Shown here: positions 47,947 to 56,970 of the stretch, in pieces
Position numbering within the stretch: the stretch's first letter is position 1
Layout of the letters: every line of letters starts with the position of its first letter
NCBI RefSeq assembly: GCF_014203735.1
Contig: NZ_JACHJQ010000001.1
Span: forward strand, 731,269 to 795,268
DNA: 64,000 nucleotides
From: Actinophytocola algeriensis
Lineage (GTDB): Bacteria; Actinomycetota; Actinomycetes; Mycobacteriales; Pseudonocardiaceae
Direction of reading: 5' to 3'
Position numbers and translations under genes: made by a program
The notes under the pieces: generated by a model
Databases searched by the model: none
Seen by the model: the letters and a program-made list of their open reading frames with translations, nothing else
What the model was told of the DNA's origin: nothing

Positions 47947-49974
47947 ATGAGAAGGCAACTGATCGGCTTGCTCGCCGGCGCTTTGCTGGTGGGTGGCACT
48001 GCGGTCACCGCCGCCACCGCCACCGCGGATCGCGGTCACGACAAGGAGTTCGACATCCAGGCCCACCGCGGTGGGCTCGGGCTCCGCTCCGAGAACACGC
48101 TCAGCTCGTTCGGCAACGCGCTCCGCCTCGGCGTCACCACGCTGGAGCTGGACCTCCAGATCACCGAGGACGGGCGGGCCGTCGTCACCCACGACCGCAG
48201 GGTCGCGGCGAACAAGTGCCTCGACACCGCGCCCGTCACGCCCGGCGACCCTGAGTTCCCGTACGTCGGCAAGTACGTGCGCGACCTGACGCTCGCCCAG
48301 GTCCGCACGCTCGACTGCGGCAGCATGAAGCTGTCCGGCAAACCGGAGCAGGCGGTCACGCCCGGCTCCCGGATGCCGCTGCTGCACGAGGTGTTCGACC
48401 TCGTCAAGCGCTACCGCGCCGACGACGTCAGGTTCAACATCGAGACGAAGGTCGAGGCGGGCGCACCGCACGAGACCGCGCCGCGCGAGCAGTTCGTGCA
48501 GGTCGCGGCGAAGGAGATCCGCGAGGCCGGGTTCCTGCGCCGCGTCACCATCCAGAGCTTCGACTGGGGCGCGCTGAAGCGGATGCGCCAGGTCGAGCCG
48601 CGGCTGCCGCTCGTCGCGCTCACCAACCACGACTTCCTGCAGACCGGGCAGCCCGGCGCGTCGCCGTGGCTCGGCGGCCTCGACATCGACGACTTCGGCG
48701 GCGACCCGATCCGCGCCATCAAGACGTTCGGTGCCACCACGTTCTCGCCCGTGCACGGCTTCCCGCAGGGCGGTTCGGTCGCCGACCCGGACTACCGGCC
48801 GTACGTCACGGCGGAGATGGTGCGGCACGCGCACCGCAACGGGATCAAGGTCGTGCCGTGGACCGTCGACGACTACCCGACGCTGCGCAAGCTCGTCGCC
48901 GACGGGGTCGACGGCATCATCACCGACTACCCGGACCGGCTGCGGGAGGTGGCGGCGGAGAACCACTTCCGGCTGCCACGCGCGTACGCGTCGCCGTTCG
49001 ACATCCAGGCCCACCGCGGTGGCCGCGCGGTCCGGCCGGAGAACACCCTCGCCGCGTTCCGCAACGCGCTGGCCATGCCGGAGGTGTCCACACTGGAGCT
49101 CGACACGGGCGTCACGCAGGACGGTGTGCTGGTCGTCAGCCACGACCGCGCGGTCAACGGCTCGCACTGCGTCGACACCGCGCCCGCCAGGCCCGGTGAC
49201 CCGGAGTTCCCGTACGTGGGCAAGCTGATCCACGACCTGACACTGCGGCAGCTGCGCACCATCGACTGCGGCTCGAAGACGCTGCCGGAGCTGCCGGAGC
49301 AGCAGCCGGTGCCGGGCGAGAAGATCCCGACGCTGCAGGAGGTGCTCGACCTCGCCACGTCGCGCGAGGACATCCGGCTGAACATCGAGACGAAGATCAG
49401 CCCGCTGGTGCGGGACACGCTGGAGTACCGCGAGTTCACGCGCAAGCTCGTGCGGGCGCTGGACCGGTGGACCGGCCGCGCCACGATCCAGTCGTTCGAC
49501 TGGCGGACGATCCGGTACGCGCGGCAGCTCAACCCGAGGATCGAGACGGTGGCGCTGGTGTGGCAGTACGGCCCGGCCGAATGCCAGACCCTCGCCGACG
49601 AGTGCTCGTTGCGGGCTTCGTACGGTGACCCGTCGGTGAAGAGCCCGTGGACCGGCGGGCTGGATTGGTGGAAGCACCAGGATCTCGGGAAGCTGGTGCG
49701 GGCCTCGGGTGCGTCGACGGTGTCGTCGAACTGGCAGGTCCACGACCCGGCGCAGAGCGCGGTGCCGTCGCAGGACTGGTACCTGCGCACGGACCCGTCG
49801 TACTACCACGGCCCGTCGGTGTCCGCGCTGCGGCAGCAGGGGCTGAAGGTCGTGCCGTACACGGTGAACGACGAGGCGACGATGGACCGCGTGATCGCGC
49901 TCGGGGTCGACGGGTTGATCTCCGACGACCCCGGCCTGCTGGTGGCGGTGGCTAAGCGGGCCGGTCTGCGCTAG
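47947..49974 (+). CDS. Secreted tandem glycerophosphodiester phosphodiesterase (two GDPD domains)
   Basis: The 675-residue protein has a signal peptide (about 1-28) and two GDPD barrels: residues about 34-340 and 350-672. Each starts FDIQAHRGG with the catalytic His-Arg, followed by ENTLxxFxNAL and LELD, and has a later SHDR/THDR. Normally one domain is enough. The two halves keep the same order of motifs and share a 26-bp identical DNA stretch at their starts (48049 and 48997). It would hydrolyse glycerophosphodiesters outside the cell to glycerol-3-phosphate. The 3' end overlaps the HdeD gene by 23 bp. Confidence 0.88.
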   Translation: MRRQLIGLLAGALLVGGTAVTAATATADRGHDKEFDIQAHRGGLGLRSENTLSSFGNALRLGVTTLELDLQITEDGRAVVTHDRRVAANKCLDTAPVTPGDPEFPYVGKYVRDLTLAQVRTLDCGSMKLSGKPEQAVTPGSRMPLLHEVFDLVKRYRADDVRFNIETKVEAGAPHETAPREQFVQVAAKEIREAGFLRRVTIQSFDWGALKRMRQVEPRLPLVALTNHDFLQTGQPGASPWLGGLDIDDFGGDPIRAIKTFGATTFSPVHGFPQGGSVADPDYRPYVTAEMVRHAHRNGIKVVPWTVDDYPTLRKLVADGVDGIITDYPDRLREVAAENHFRLPRAYASPFDIQAHRGGRAVRPENTLAAFRNALAMPEVSTLELDTGVTQDGVLVVSHDRAVNGSHCVDTAPARPGDPEFPYVGKLIHDLTLRQLRTIDCGSKTLPELPEQQPVPGEKIPTLQEVLDLATSREDIRLNIETKISPLVRDTLEYREFTRKLVRALDRWTGRATIQSFDWRTIRYARQLNPRIETVALVWQYGPAECQTLADECSLRASYGDPSVKSPWTGGLDWWKHQDLGKLVRASGASTVSSNWQVHDPAQSAVPSQDWYLRTDPSYYHGPSVSALRQQGLKVVPYTVNDEATMDRVIALGVDGLISDDPGLLVAVAKRAGLR

Positions 49975-50530
49975 CCAGGGTCCGGAGGCGGAACCCGAGC
50001 ACGACCAGGGTCAGCCCCCACACGATGGCGAAGGTGGCGATCGCGATGACCAGCGCGATCGCCCCTTCGGCAGGCTGCACGATGAGCAGCAGGCCGAGCA
50101 CGAGCGCGACGATGCCGGACAACGCGAGGAACCACTCGTTGCTGATGACCTTCCGCAGCCGCACGGCCGCCGCGATCTGCATGACCCCCGCGATGATCGC
50201 CCACACGGCGATGATCACGAGCAACACGATCACGGTGATCTGCGGCCAGATCAGCGCGATGGCGCCGGCGACCACGCCGAGGATGCCGAGCGTGATCAGG
50301 TAGACCCGGTCGGTCCCCTGCCCGATCCCCATGACGATCGACGTGATCCCGTCGAGCAGCGTGTAGACACCGAACAGCAGCGCGAGCGCGAGAACGGTGA
50401 TCCCGGGCCACGCGATGGCGAGGATCCCGAACAGAACGGCGACGACACCGCGCAGCACGATGAGGTGCCACCGGCGGGCGAGGAGTTCCAGCACACTCGA
50501 AATGGTCGACCTGTCGCGGGGATCCGGCAA
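49952..50530 (-). CDS. HdeD-family membrane protein (DUF308)
   Basis: The 192-residue protein has six membrane segments in three hairpins, with the DUF308 pattern VLRGVVAVLFGILAIAWPG and LLFGVYTLLDGITSIVMGIG. HdeD proteins are linked to acid or membrane stress. The start is uncertain: TTG at 50530 gives a short hydrophilic N-terminus, and a GTG 11 codons in is possible. Confidence 0.8.
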   Translation of the reverse strand: MPDPRDRSTISSVLELLARRWHLIVLRGVVAVLFGILAIAWPGITVLALALLFGVYTLLDGITSIVMGIGQGTDRVYLITLGILGVVAGAIALIWPQITVIVLLVIIAVWAIIAGVMQIAAAVRLRKVISNEWFLALSGIVALVLGLLLIVQPAEGAIALVIAIATFAIVWGLTLVVLGFRLRTLASADRPA

Positions 50531-50563
50531 CGCGGTACCAGCAGATTCCGCCGTCCGGGTGCC

Positions 50564-51154
50564 TCAGGGCGGTGTGGGGGCCGGGTGCCGCGCCAGGAGC
50601 CCGGCGGCCGCGAACCCCAGCACCGCGCCCGCGAACGCGATGGCGATCCCCGTCCAGCACGTGAACCCGAACCGCACGACGCCGAGCACCAGGGGAGCCG
50701 CGAGGACCGGCGCCCACCAGCGGCGGCCGGGGTAGACCGCCGCGCTCAGGCCGAACGCGGCGAACCCGGCGAGCACCACCACCGCCTGCAAGCCCGTCAC
50801 GCACGCGTTCCTGGGCGCGTCGGCCACGAACCACGTGGGCACCACACTGGCCACGGCACACGCGGAACCGAACGCGAACGCCGCCTGGGCGGCCCGGCCG
50901 GACCGCCCAGCCGACACACGTGCGACGACCAGGACGAGCACGAGGACACCGACGAAGGTCAGCACCGCGGGCACGGGGTTCCAGACCGGCATCGCCGACC
51001 CGGCCTCCCGCATCCGTTCGCCGGTCCAGTAGTCGTCGCCGGTCGATGGGCTGTGCACCGGAGTGCCCGCCGCGCCGTCGTCCGGCTCGAGCAGCAGGTA
51101 CGCGCACAAGCCGCCGAAGACGAGCAGGGCGAGCACTCCGACTGTGCGCCTCAC
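50564..51154 (-). CDS. Membrane protein carrying a protease-pro-region-like motif
   Basis: The 196-residue protein has an N-terminal signal anchor, a loop of about 30 residues predicted to lie outside the membrane that contains DDYWTGERMREAGSAMP (residues 40-56), and four further membrane helices. The YWTxERMREA motif also occurs at residues 61-70 of the serine protease encoded directly upstream, 12 bp away on the same strand. Shared motif and operon suggest a functional pair, for example membrane tethering or substrate recognition. No known family otherwise. Confidence 0.65.
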   Translation of the reverse strand: MRRTVGVLALLVFGGLCAYLLLEPDDGAAGTPVHSPSTGDDYWTGERMREAGSAMPVWNPVPAVLTFVGVLVLVLVVARVSAGRSGRAAQAAFAFGSACAVASVVPTWFVADAPRNACVTGLQAVVVLAGFAAFGLSAAVYPGRRWWAPVLAAPLVLGVVRFGFTCWTGIAIAFAGAVLGFAAAGLLARHPAPTPP

Positions 51155-51166
51155 CGACGGTGATCC

Positions 51167-52171
51167 TTATCCGTTCGCGAACGTGCGGTACATGTTGCCC
51201 TCCGCGTCCGGGGTGTAATACGGCGAACGGAGGTTGCCGAAGATGTCGTTGTTGCTGGTGCCACCGTGCACCATGCCGACCCCGGTGCCATCCGGCCAGT
51301 CATCGTAGTCGAGCAGCCAGGGTCCGCCACTGGAACCGCCGCCGAGTCCGCAGGACATGGTTATCTGGCGGGGAAAGAAGACCGTGGCCTGTTCTGACGG
51401 GCCTTCGCAGTAGTACTGGTTCTGGCCGTCTTCCTGGTCACCCGGGTAGCCGATGACCACGTGGTGCTGTTCGAACGGGCCGCCGGTGGTCAACCCGTTG
51501 GCATAACCACCGACCGCGTCGATCAGGCGTTGCCCGTTGTCGTTGGTGTTCAGCAGGATGAGCGCCGAGTCGTAGCCGAAGCTGTCGTCGATGGTCCAGC
51601 CCTGCAGACTGACCAGGTTGTACGCCTCGAACTCGCCGTACGGCTGATCACCGTGGAAGTACCCGGGAACGAACAGGACGTTGTCGTGCCAGGTGTTGTC
51701 CTCGCCGCCACCGTGCACGCAGTGGCCCGCGGTGAACGCCATGTTCCGTGCCGGGCTGTTGACCACGCTGCCGGAACAGACGTAGTTCTCACCGTCCGAC
51801 ACGTCGGTGAAGAAGATCTTGCCGACGGTCCGGGTCCGGTAGATGTTGGTGCCGACGTCCCCGGTCGGCGCCAGCGGTGCCACCACATCCTGGGCCGGTG
51901 CGGCGGGCACCGGCTTCTGCTCCGGTTTTCCTTCCGTGGTGCGGAGTCGGTCCGCCGGCTTTGCCTCCCGCATCCGTTCCGGCGTCCAGTAGTCCGCCGC
52001 TCGGTTCGCCTCCGCCTGCGGAACCCGGTGCTGTACCACGGTGTTCGCGGAACCGGGTGCTTCCGCCGAGGAACCGGTGGCGGTGATCGTCAGCAACACA
52101 CCGACGGCGACCAGGCTCGTACCGAGTCTTCGCGCGGTGCGCAACGTGCTGGATGTCAAGTGAACCCCCAT
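51167..52171 (-). CDS. Secreted trypsin-like (V8/S1-type) serine protease with propeptide
   Basis: The 334-residue protein has a signal peptide (about 1-36), a propeptide with AADYWTPERMREAKPADR (residues 58-75), then the protease domain: CSGSVVNSPARNMAFTAGHC holds the catalytic His, GYDSALILLN the Asp, and MSCGLGGGSSGGPWLLDYDD the Ser. The YWTPERMR segment is common before this type of actinobacterial protease. The membrane protein gene downstream shares it. ATG at 52171. Confidence 0.85.
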   Translation of the reverse strand: MGVHLTSSTLRTARRLGTSLVAVGVLLTITATGSSAEAPGSANTVVQHRVPQAEANRAADYWTPERMREAKPADRLRTTEGKPEQKPVPAAPAQDVVAPLAPTGDVGTNIYRTRTVGKIFFTDVSDGENYVCSGSVVNSPARNMAFTAGHCVHGGGEDNTWHDNVLFVPGYFHGDQPYGEFEAYNLVSLQGWTIDDSFGYDSALILLNTNDNGQRLIDAVGGYANGLTTGGPFEQHHVVIGYPGDQEDGQNQYYCEGPSEQATVFFPRQITMSCGLGGGSSGGPWLLDYDDWPDGTGVGMVHGGTSNNDIFGNLRSPYYTPDAEGNMYRTFANG

Positions 52172-52333
52172 GTCGGCGACCGGGGTGCGGGCACGACGAA
52201 ACAGCCGCGACGCGGCTCGGGTAATCGAGATACCGGCCCCCCAGGCGCAATTGCCGATTACCGTTTCAAGCTAGCACGCCGAGCCCGGCTGGTCCGGTCC
52301 ATCACCTGATCGGCGCAGTCCGGTGGCGGTGGC

Positions 52334-52978
52334 TCACACCAGGCCCGCGTCGTGGACCAGCAGGGCTATCTGGGTGCGGTTGCCAGCGTCCAATTTGGTC
52401 AGTACGCGGGTGATGTGGGACTTCACCGTCGCCACGCTCACGTGTAGTTCCTCGGCTATTTCCGCGTTCGTGCGGCCTTTGCCCACCGCCACCGCCACGT
52501 CGTGTTCGCGCGCAGACAGTGCCGCCAGCGCGGCGCGGGCGCGGGTGTACGCGCCTGCCTCCGTTGCGGCGCGGTCCATCAGGCGGCGGGTGATCGTCGG
52601 GGACAGCATCGGGTCGCCTGCCGCCACGCGCCGGACCGCGGCCGCTATCTCCGCCGGGGGCGCGTCCTTCAGCAGGAAGCCGCTCGCGCCCGCGCGTAGT
52701 GCGCGTAGCACGTTCTCGTCCGTGTCGAAGGTGGTGAGGACTATGACTTCCGGGGCGTTCGTCCTGGCCCGCACCTTCGCCGTCGCCGCGATGCCGTTGA
52801 CCCTCGGCATGCGGATGTCCATCAGCACCACGTCGGTCGGGTGGGCGTCCAGGGCCGCGGTGACCTGGTCGCCGTCGCCTGCTTCGCCCACCACTCGCAG
52901 GCCGTCTGCGCCGTCCAGCATCATCGTCAGGCCGGAGCGGACCAAGGCGTCGTCGTCGACGATCAGGACCCGGATCAT
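52334..52978 (-). CDS. NarL/FixJ-type response regulator
   Basis: The 214-residue protein has a receiver domain (IRVLIVDDDALVRSGL; phospho-Asp in VVLMDIRMP; Lys in GFLLKDAPP) and a LuxR-type DNA-binding domain (LSAREHDVAVAVGKGRTNAE, SVATVKSHITRVLTKL). It pairs with the histidine kinase encoded 46 bp upstream on the same strand. Targets are unknown; the serine protease gene lies immediately downstream. Confidence 0.92.
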   Translation of the reverse strand: MIRVLIVDDDALVRSGLTMMLDGADGLRVVGEAGDGDQVTAALDAHPTDVVLMDIRMPRVNGIAATAKVRARTNAPEVIVLTTFDTDENVLRALRAGASGFLLKDAPPAEIAAAVRRVAAGDPMLSPTITRRLMDRAATEAGAYTRARAALAALSAREHDVAVAVGKGRTNAEIAEELHVSVATVKSHITRVLTKLDAGNRTQIALLVHDAGLV

Positions 52979-53024
52979 GGCCGCTCCTCGCGGGCCCCGG
53001 ACGGTCGCGGTGTCCCTGATTCGC

Positions 53025-54143
53025 TCATGCCGGCCACGGTAGTGACGCCGACACCTGGAACTCCGTCGCGGTCGTGCGGTGGTCCAGCCTGCCGCCTGCC
53101 AGCCGCACCCGTTCTGTCAGGCCGACCAGACCCGTTCCCGTTCCCGGGATCGACGACGTGGTGCCCAGCGGGTTCGACACGTCGATCCGCAGCTTCGCGC
53201 CGGGGGTGCCGTCCAGCGCGATGCGCACCGGCTGGCCCGGGGCGTGTTTCCGCGCGTTCGTCAGTGCCTCCTGCACCACCCGGTACGCGGTCCTGCCGGT
53301 GGTGCCCGGGACCTCGGTGAGGCCCACGTCCCCGTTCAGCTCGACCGGGGTGCCGGTCGCTCGCGACTCCTCCACCAGCGTCGGCAGGTCCGCCAGCGCG
53401 GGTACCGGGCGGGCCAGGTCGTCCGGTTCCTCGCGTAGCAGGACGATCACGTCGCGCAGTTCGTCCAGTGCCTGGCGCACCGTCGTCCTGATCACGCCCG
53501 CCGCCTGTGACAGCCGCTCCGGGGGCTGGTCCGGGCGGTACTCCAGCGCACCGGCGTACGTCGCCAGCAGCGACAGCCGGTGCGCCAGCACGTCGTGCAT
53601 CTCCCTGGCGATCGCCGCGCGTTCCGCCGCCCTCGCCTCCGCGACCCGCCTGCCCTGCTCGGCTTCGGCGCGTTCCGCCCGTTCCTGCAGGGACGTGATC
53701 ACCGCCGCCCTCGCCGCGGCCAGCTGGCCCCAGCCGACCAGGCCCGCGTGCATGACGACCATCAGCGTCAGCCACCAGCCGAACGACAGGCCACTGGTCG
53801 GGTGCCACAGCCCCCGGACCGCGTGCGCGGCCACACCCGCGACCGCCACGCCCACCGCTGTCCACAGCGGACGGGTGCGCGCGATGTGCAGCGTCGCGAT
53901 GTTGGCCACCGGGGTGCCCGTGCCCGCGAGTGCGGCCAGCACCGTCAGCACCAGCGCGACCGGCATCGGCCGGGAGAACAGCAGCGGGAACAGCGCCAGC
54001 CCGATGGCGCCCGCCGTGATCTCCAGCGCCGTCATCGACGGCGAGTTCCCGGCCTGGGCGTCGCCGTACACGATCGCCGCCATGAACACGGCGACCGTCG
54101 TCATGGTGAGCCACAGTTTGAGGCCGCACAGCCGGTCGTACAC
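53025..54143 (-). CDS. Sensor histidine kinase (DesK/NarL-type)
   Basis: The 372-residue protein has five or six membrane segments (residues 1-170), a coiled-coil linker, the HisKA_3 phosphorylation site AREMHDVLAHRLSLLATYAG, and an HATPase domain with an N box VVQEALTNARKHA and G box GTGTGLVGLTERV. It phosphorylates the adjacent response regulator. The GTG at 54143 is used because the first membrane helix begins just after. Confidence 0.9.
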   Translation of the reverse strand: MYDRLCGLKLWLTMTTVAVFMAAIVYGDAQAGNSPSMTALEITAGAIGLALFPLLFSRPMPVALVLTVLAALAGTGTPVANIATLHIARTRPLWTAVGVAVAGVAAHAVRGLWHPTSGLSFGWWLTLMVVMHAGLVGWGQLAAARAAVITSLQERAERAEAEQGRRVAEARAAERAAIAREMHDVLAHRLSLLATYAGALEYRPDQPPERLSQAAGVIRTTVRQALDELRDVIVLLREEPDDLARPVPALADLPTLVEESRATGTPVELNGDVGLTEVPGTTGRTAYRVVQEALTNARKHAPGQPVRIALDGTPGAKLRIDVSNPLGTTSSIPGTGTGLVGLTERVRLAGGRLDHRTTATEFQVSASLPWPA

Positions 54144-54251
54144 GGACCCGAGCGTACGAGCCGGACGGCGCGACGACCATCGACCAAAGTCGAGTTCGAA
54201 CCCACCAGCCGGTCGATGTGCGACTCCACTCCGGCGCGCGACGCTACCGCC

Positions 54252-54848
54252 ATGACCACGACAGTTCCGCGGACCTCCCTCTGGCCTGCGCTCGTCGGCG
54301 CGGTGCGCGGCACCGTGCTCGAGCTGGGGCCCGGCGACGGCGCCAACCTGCGGTACTACCACCCGGACGTGCGGCTGGTGGCCGTCGAACCCGACACCGC
54401 CGCACGGACGCGCACCAGCGCCGCCGCGGCCCGCCTCGGGCTGCGCGCACAGGTGCTCGACGGGCGTGCCGAGGCGCTGGCGCTGCCCGACGGCAGTGTC
54501 GACGCGGTCGTCTGCTCGTTCGTGCTGTGCTCGGTCGCCGACCAGGCCGCCGCGCTCGCCGAGGTACACCGCGTGCTGCGGCCCGGCGGCCGGTTCCTGT
54601 TCGCCGAGCACGTCGCCGCGCAGGCCGGCACCTGGGTGCGCCGAGGTCAGAACCTCGTCGCCGGGGTCACCGGGCTGGTCGGCGCACGTTGCCGGCCGAA
54701 CCGGGAGACCGGCGCCGCCATCACCCGTGCCGGCTTCGACGTCGTCGACCTGCACCGCTTCGACCTGCCCGGGCCGCTCGGCGCCGGGATCCCGCACCTC
54801 GCCGGCGCCGCGGAGCGCCGGTGCGACCTGAAAGGACACATCGCATGA
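54252..54848 (+). CDS. Class I SAM-dependent methyltransferase
   Basis: The 198-residue protein has the SAM motif VLELGPGDGANLRYYHPDV, acidic loop VAVEPDTAA, SVDAVVCSFVLCSVADQAAAL and VLRPGGRFLFAEHVAA, as in Methyltransf_11 proteins and UbiE-like enzymes. A small lipid or quinone substrate is possible. Coupled to yceI by an ATGA overlap. Confidence 0.85.
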   Translation: MTTTVPRTSLWPALVGAVRGTVLELGPGDGANLRYYHPDVRLVAVEPDTAARTRTSAAAARLGLRAQVLDGRAEALALPDGSVDAVVCSFVLCSVADQAAALAEVHRVLRPGGRFLFAEHVAAQAGTWVRRGQNLVAGVTGLVGARCRPNRETGAAITRAGFDVVDLHRFDLPGPLGAGIPHLAGAAERRCDLKGHIA

Positions 54849-55384
54849 CCAGCCGCATGACCAGTACCGAGACCGTGGAGGTCCCGGCCGCGGGCACGTA
54901 CCGCATCGAGCCGGACGAGTCGACGGTCTCGTTCGCGACCCGGCACATGTTCGGGCTCGCCCCGGTCCGCGGCACGTTCGCGCTCCGGGAGGGCGTCGTG
55001 CACGTCGCCGACCCCGTGCAGACCTCGGCGGTGCGCGCCACCATCGCCGCGGACAGCTTCGACACCGGCCTCGCCGCACGCGACAACACCGTGCGGTCCG
55101 GCCAGTACCTCGACGTCGCGAAGCACCCCGACATCACGTTCACGGCGAACGGGGTGGCCCATGACGGCGGCTGGGTGCTGCGCGGCACGCTGACCGTGCG
55201 CGGCCGCACCGAACCGCTCGACGTGCGCGTCGACGAGGTACGCGTGCTCGACGGCACGCTGCGGCTGCGGGCCACCGCCGAGGTGGACCGCTATGCGTGG
55301 GACATCACCGCGATGAAGGGCATGACCGGCAGGCGGCTGCGCTTCACGCTGTCGCTCTCCGCCACTCAGGTCGCTATCGCATAG
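54845..55384 (+). CDS. YceI-family lipocalin-like protein
   Basis: The 179-residue protein has the YceI pattern: YRIEPDESTVSFATRHMFGL, ATIAADSFDTGLAARDNTVR, then FTANGVAHDG and a late AMKGMTGRRLRFTLSLSATQ. It has no signal peptide, so it is a cytosolic version. YceI proteins bind isoprenoid-type lipids. Its pairing with a methyltransferase gene is suggestive of an isoprenoid pathway. Confidence 0.88.
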   Translation: MTSRMTSTETVEVPAAGTYRIEPDESTVSFATRHMFGLAPVRGTFALREGVVHVADPVQTSAVRATIAADSFDTGLAARDNTVRSGQYLDVAKHPDITFTANGVAHDGGWVLRGTLTVRGRTEPLDVRVDEVRVLDGTLRLRATAEVDRYAWDITAMKGMTGRRLRFTLSLSATQVAIA

Positions 55385-55734
55385 GCCTCGATCTCCACCG
55401 TCATGCGCGGGTCGACCAGCGCGCGGACCTCGACGAGTGTGGCCGCCGGGCGCACGTCACCGAACATCTCGGCGTGCGCCCTGGCGACCTGTAACTTGTC
55501 GCCGATGTCGGTCACGTACGTCACCGTCCGCACCACCGCCGCGGGGCCGCTGCCCGCCTCCTTCAGCGCCGTCTCGATGATCGACAGCGCCTCCTTCGCC
55601 TGCGTGTAGGTGTCCGTGCCGTCGAGGGCACGGGCACAGGTCCCGGCCACGTGGATGTGGTCGCCGACGCGGACGGCCCGGCTGTAGCCGTACACGTCCT
55701 CGAAGTCGCCACCGGAGGCGTAGTTCTCGCGCAT
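55366..55734 (-). CDS. RidA/YjgF-family protein (enamine/imine deaminase-like)
   Basis: The 122-residue protein starts MRENYASGGDFEDVYGYSRA, then has HIHVAGTCA and a C-terminal EVRALVDPRMTVEIEAYAIA, whose Arg matches the RidA active site. RidA proteins hydrolyse reactive enamine/imine intermediates. The ATG at 55734 gives the usual family length; an ATG at 55776 would add 14 residues. It overlaps yceI by 19 bp at the 3' end and is divergent from the aldo/keto reductase. Confidence 0.85.
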   Translation of the reverse strand: MRENYASGGDFEDVYGYSRAVRVGDHIHVAGTCARALDGTDTYTQAKEALSIIETALKEAGSGPAAVVRTVTYVTDIGDKLQVARAHAEMFGDVRPAATLVEVRALVDPRMTVEIEAYAIAT

Positions 55735-55780
55735 GCCCGGCACAGTAACCGCGACCACCGACAACTCCGGATCCATTTAC

Positions 55781-55811
55781 TTGACCTGGAGTCCGCTCCA
55801 GCTCGTACCGT
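55781..55811 (+). promoter_or_regulatory. MerR-type promoter of the aldo/keto reductase gene
   Basis: TTGACC (55781-55786) and TACCGT (55806-55811) are separated by 19 bp, the long spacing used by MerR-family activators. The dyad CTGGAG-TCCG-CTCCAG sits inside the spacer. No merR-like gene is in the window. Confidence 0.75.
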
Positions 55812-55845
55812 CCCCCGGACAGCAGCGACCGAAGGGGGAGAAACC

Positions 55846-56895
55846 TTGCGCTACCGCGTACTCGGCGGCACCGGCATCGAGGTCAGCGTCCACTGCCTGG
55901 GCGCCATGATGTTCGGCTCGGTCGGCAACGCCGACCACGACGACGCCGTCCGGATCATCCACACCGCACTCGACGCGGGCATCAACTTCGTCGACACCGC
56001 CGACATGTACTCCATGGGCGAGTCCGAGGAGATCGTCGGGAAGGCGCTCAAGGGCCGCCGCGACGACGTCGTGCTCGCCACCAAGGTCCACTTCCCGATG
56101 GGCGACGGGCCGAACAAGGGCGGCAACTCGCGGCGCTGGATCGTCCACGAGGTGGAGCAGAGCCTGCGGCGGCTGGGCACGGACCGGATCGACCTGTACC
56201 AGGTCCACCGCCCGGACCACCGGACCGACATCGAGGAGACCCTGTCCGCGCTGACGGATCTCGTGCGGGCGGGCAAGATCCGCGCCTTCGGCAGCTCCGC
56301 GTTCCCCGCCTCGGACATGGTCGAGGCCTACCACGTGGCGGAACGCCGTGGCCTGCAACGGTTCCGCACCGAGCAGCCGCCGTACTCGTTGCTGGCACGC
56401 GGAATCGAGACAACCGTGTTGCCGACGGCGGCACGGCTCGGCATGGGCGTGCTGACCTGGAGCCCGCTCGCCTCCGGGTTCCTGTCCGGCAAGATCCGCC
56501 GCGGCCAGGACATCGACCTGACACGGGGGCGCGCGGCGATCACGCCGTTCCGGTTCGACCCGGCGCTGCCGGAGAACGCGGCGAAGTTCGACGCGCTCGA
56601 GCAGCTGGTCGAGGTCGCCGACGGGCTCGGCTGCACGCTGCCCGAGCTCGCGGTCGCGTTCGCCGCCGCGCACCCGGCGGTCACCTCGGTGATCATCGGC
56701 CCGCGCACCATGGCGCACCTGGAGGCCACGCTGAAGGGGGCGTCCGTGGCGCTGGACGACGCCACGCTGGACCGCATCGACGAGATCGTCGCGCCCGGTA
56801 CCGACCTGTACCGCGCGGACGGCGCGTGGCTGCCGCCGGTGCTGGCGGACGCGAGCCTGCGGCGGCGCCCGGCAGGGGAGCGCGCCGCCGCCTGA
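55846..56895 (+). CDS. Aldo/keto reductase
   Basis: The 349-residue TIM-barrel protein has the tetrad Asp and Tyr in NFVDTADMYSMGESEEIVG, Lys in VLATKVHFPMG and His in IDLYQVHRPDH. NADPH-binding residues lie in the C-terminal SVIIGPRTMAHLEATL. It reduces aldehydes or ketones. TTG start with GGGGGAG 5 nt upstream. The MerR-type promoter suggests induction by thiol or electrophile stress or by a toxic compound. Confidence 0.9.
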   Translation: MRYRVLGGTGIEVSVHCLGAMMFGSVGNADHDDAVRIIHTALDAGINFVDTADMYSMGESEEIVGKALKGRRDDVVLATKVHFPMGDGPNKGGNSRRWIVHEVEQSLRRLGTDRIDLYQVHRPDHRTDIEETLSALTDLVRAGKIRAFGSSAFPASDMVEAYHVAERRGLQRFRTEQPPYSLLARGIETTVLPTAARLGMGVLTWSPLASGFLSGKIRRGQDIDLTRGRAAITPFRFDPALPENAAKFDALEQLVEVADGLGCTLPELAVAFAAAHPAVTSVIIGPRTMAHLEATLKGASVALDDATLDRIDEIVAPGTDLYRADGAWLPPVLADASLRRRPAGERAAA

Positions 56896-56970
56896 CTCGT
56901 CACACTTCCCCGTCGGGTCAGGTCAGGTGTGGTGACATGACTCTGGCCTGACCCGAGGGGGAGGGGTGTG

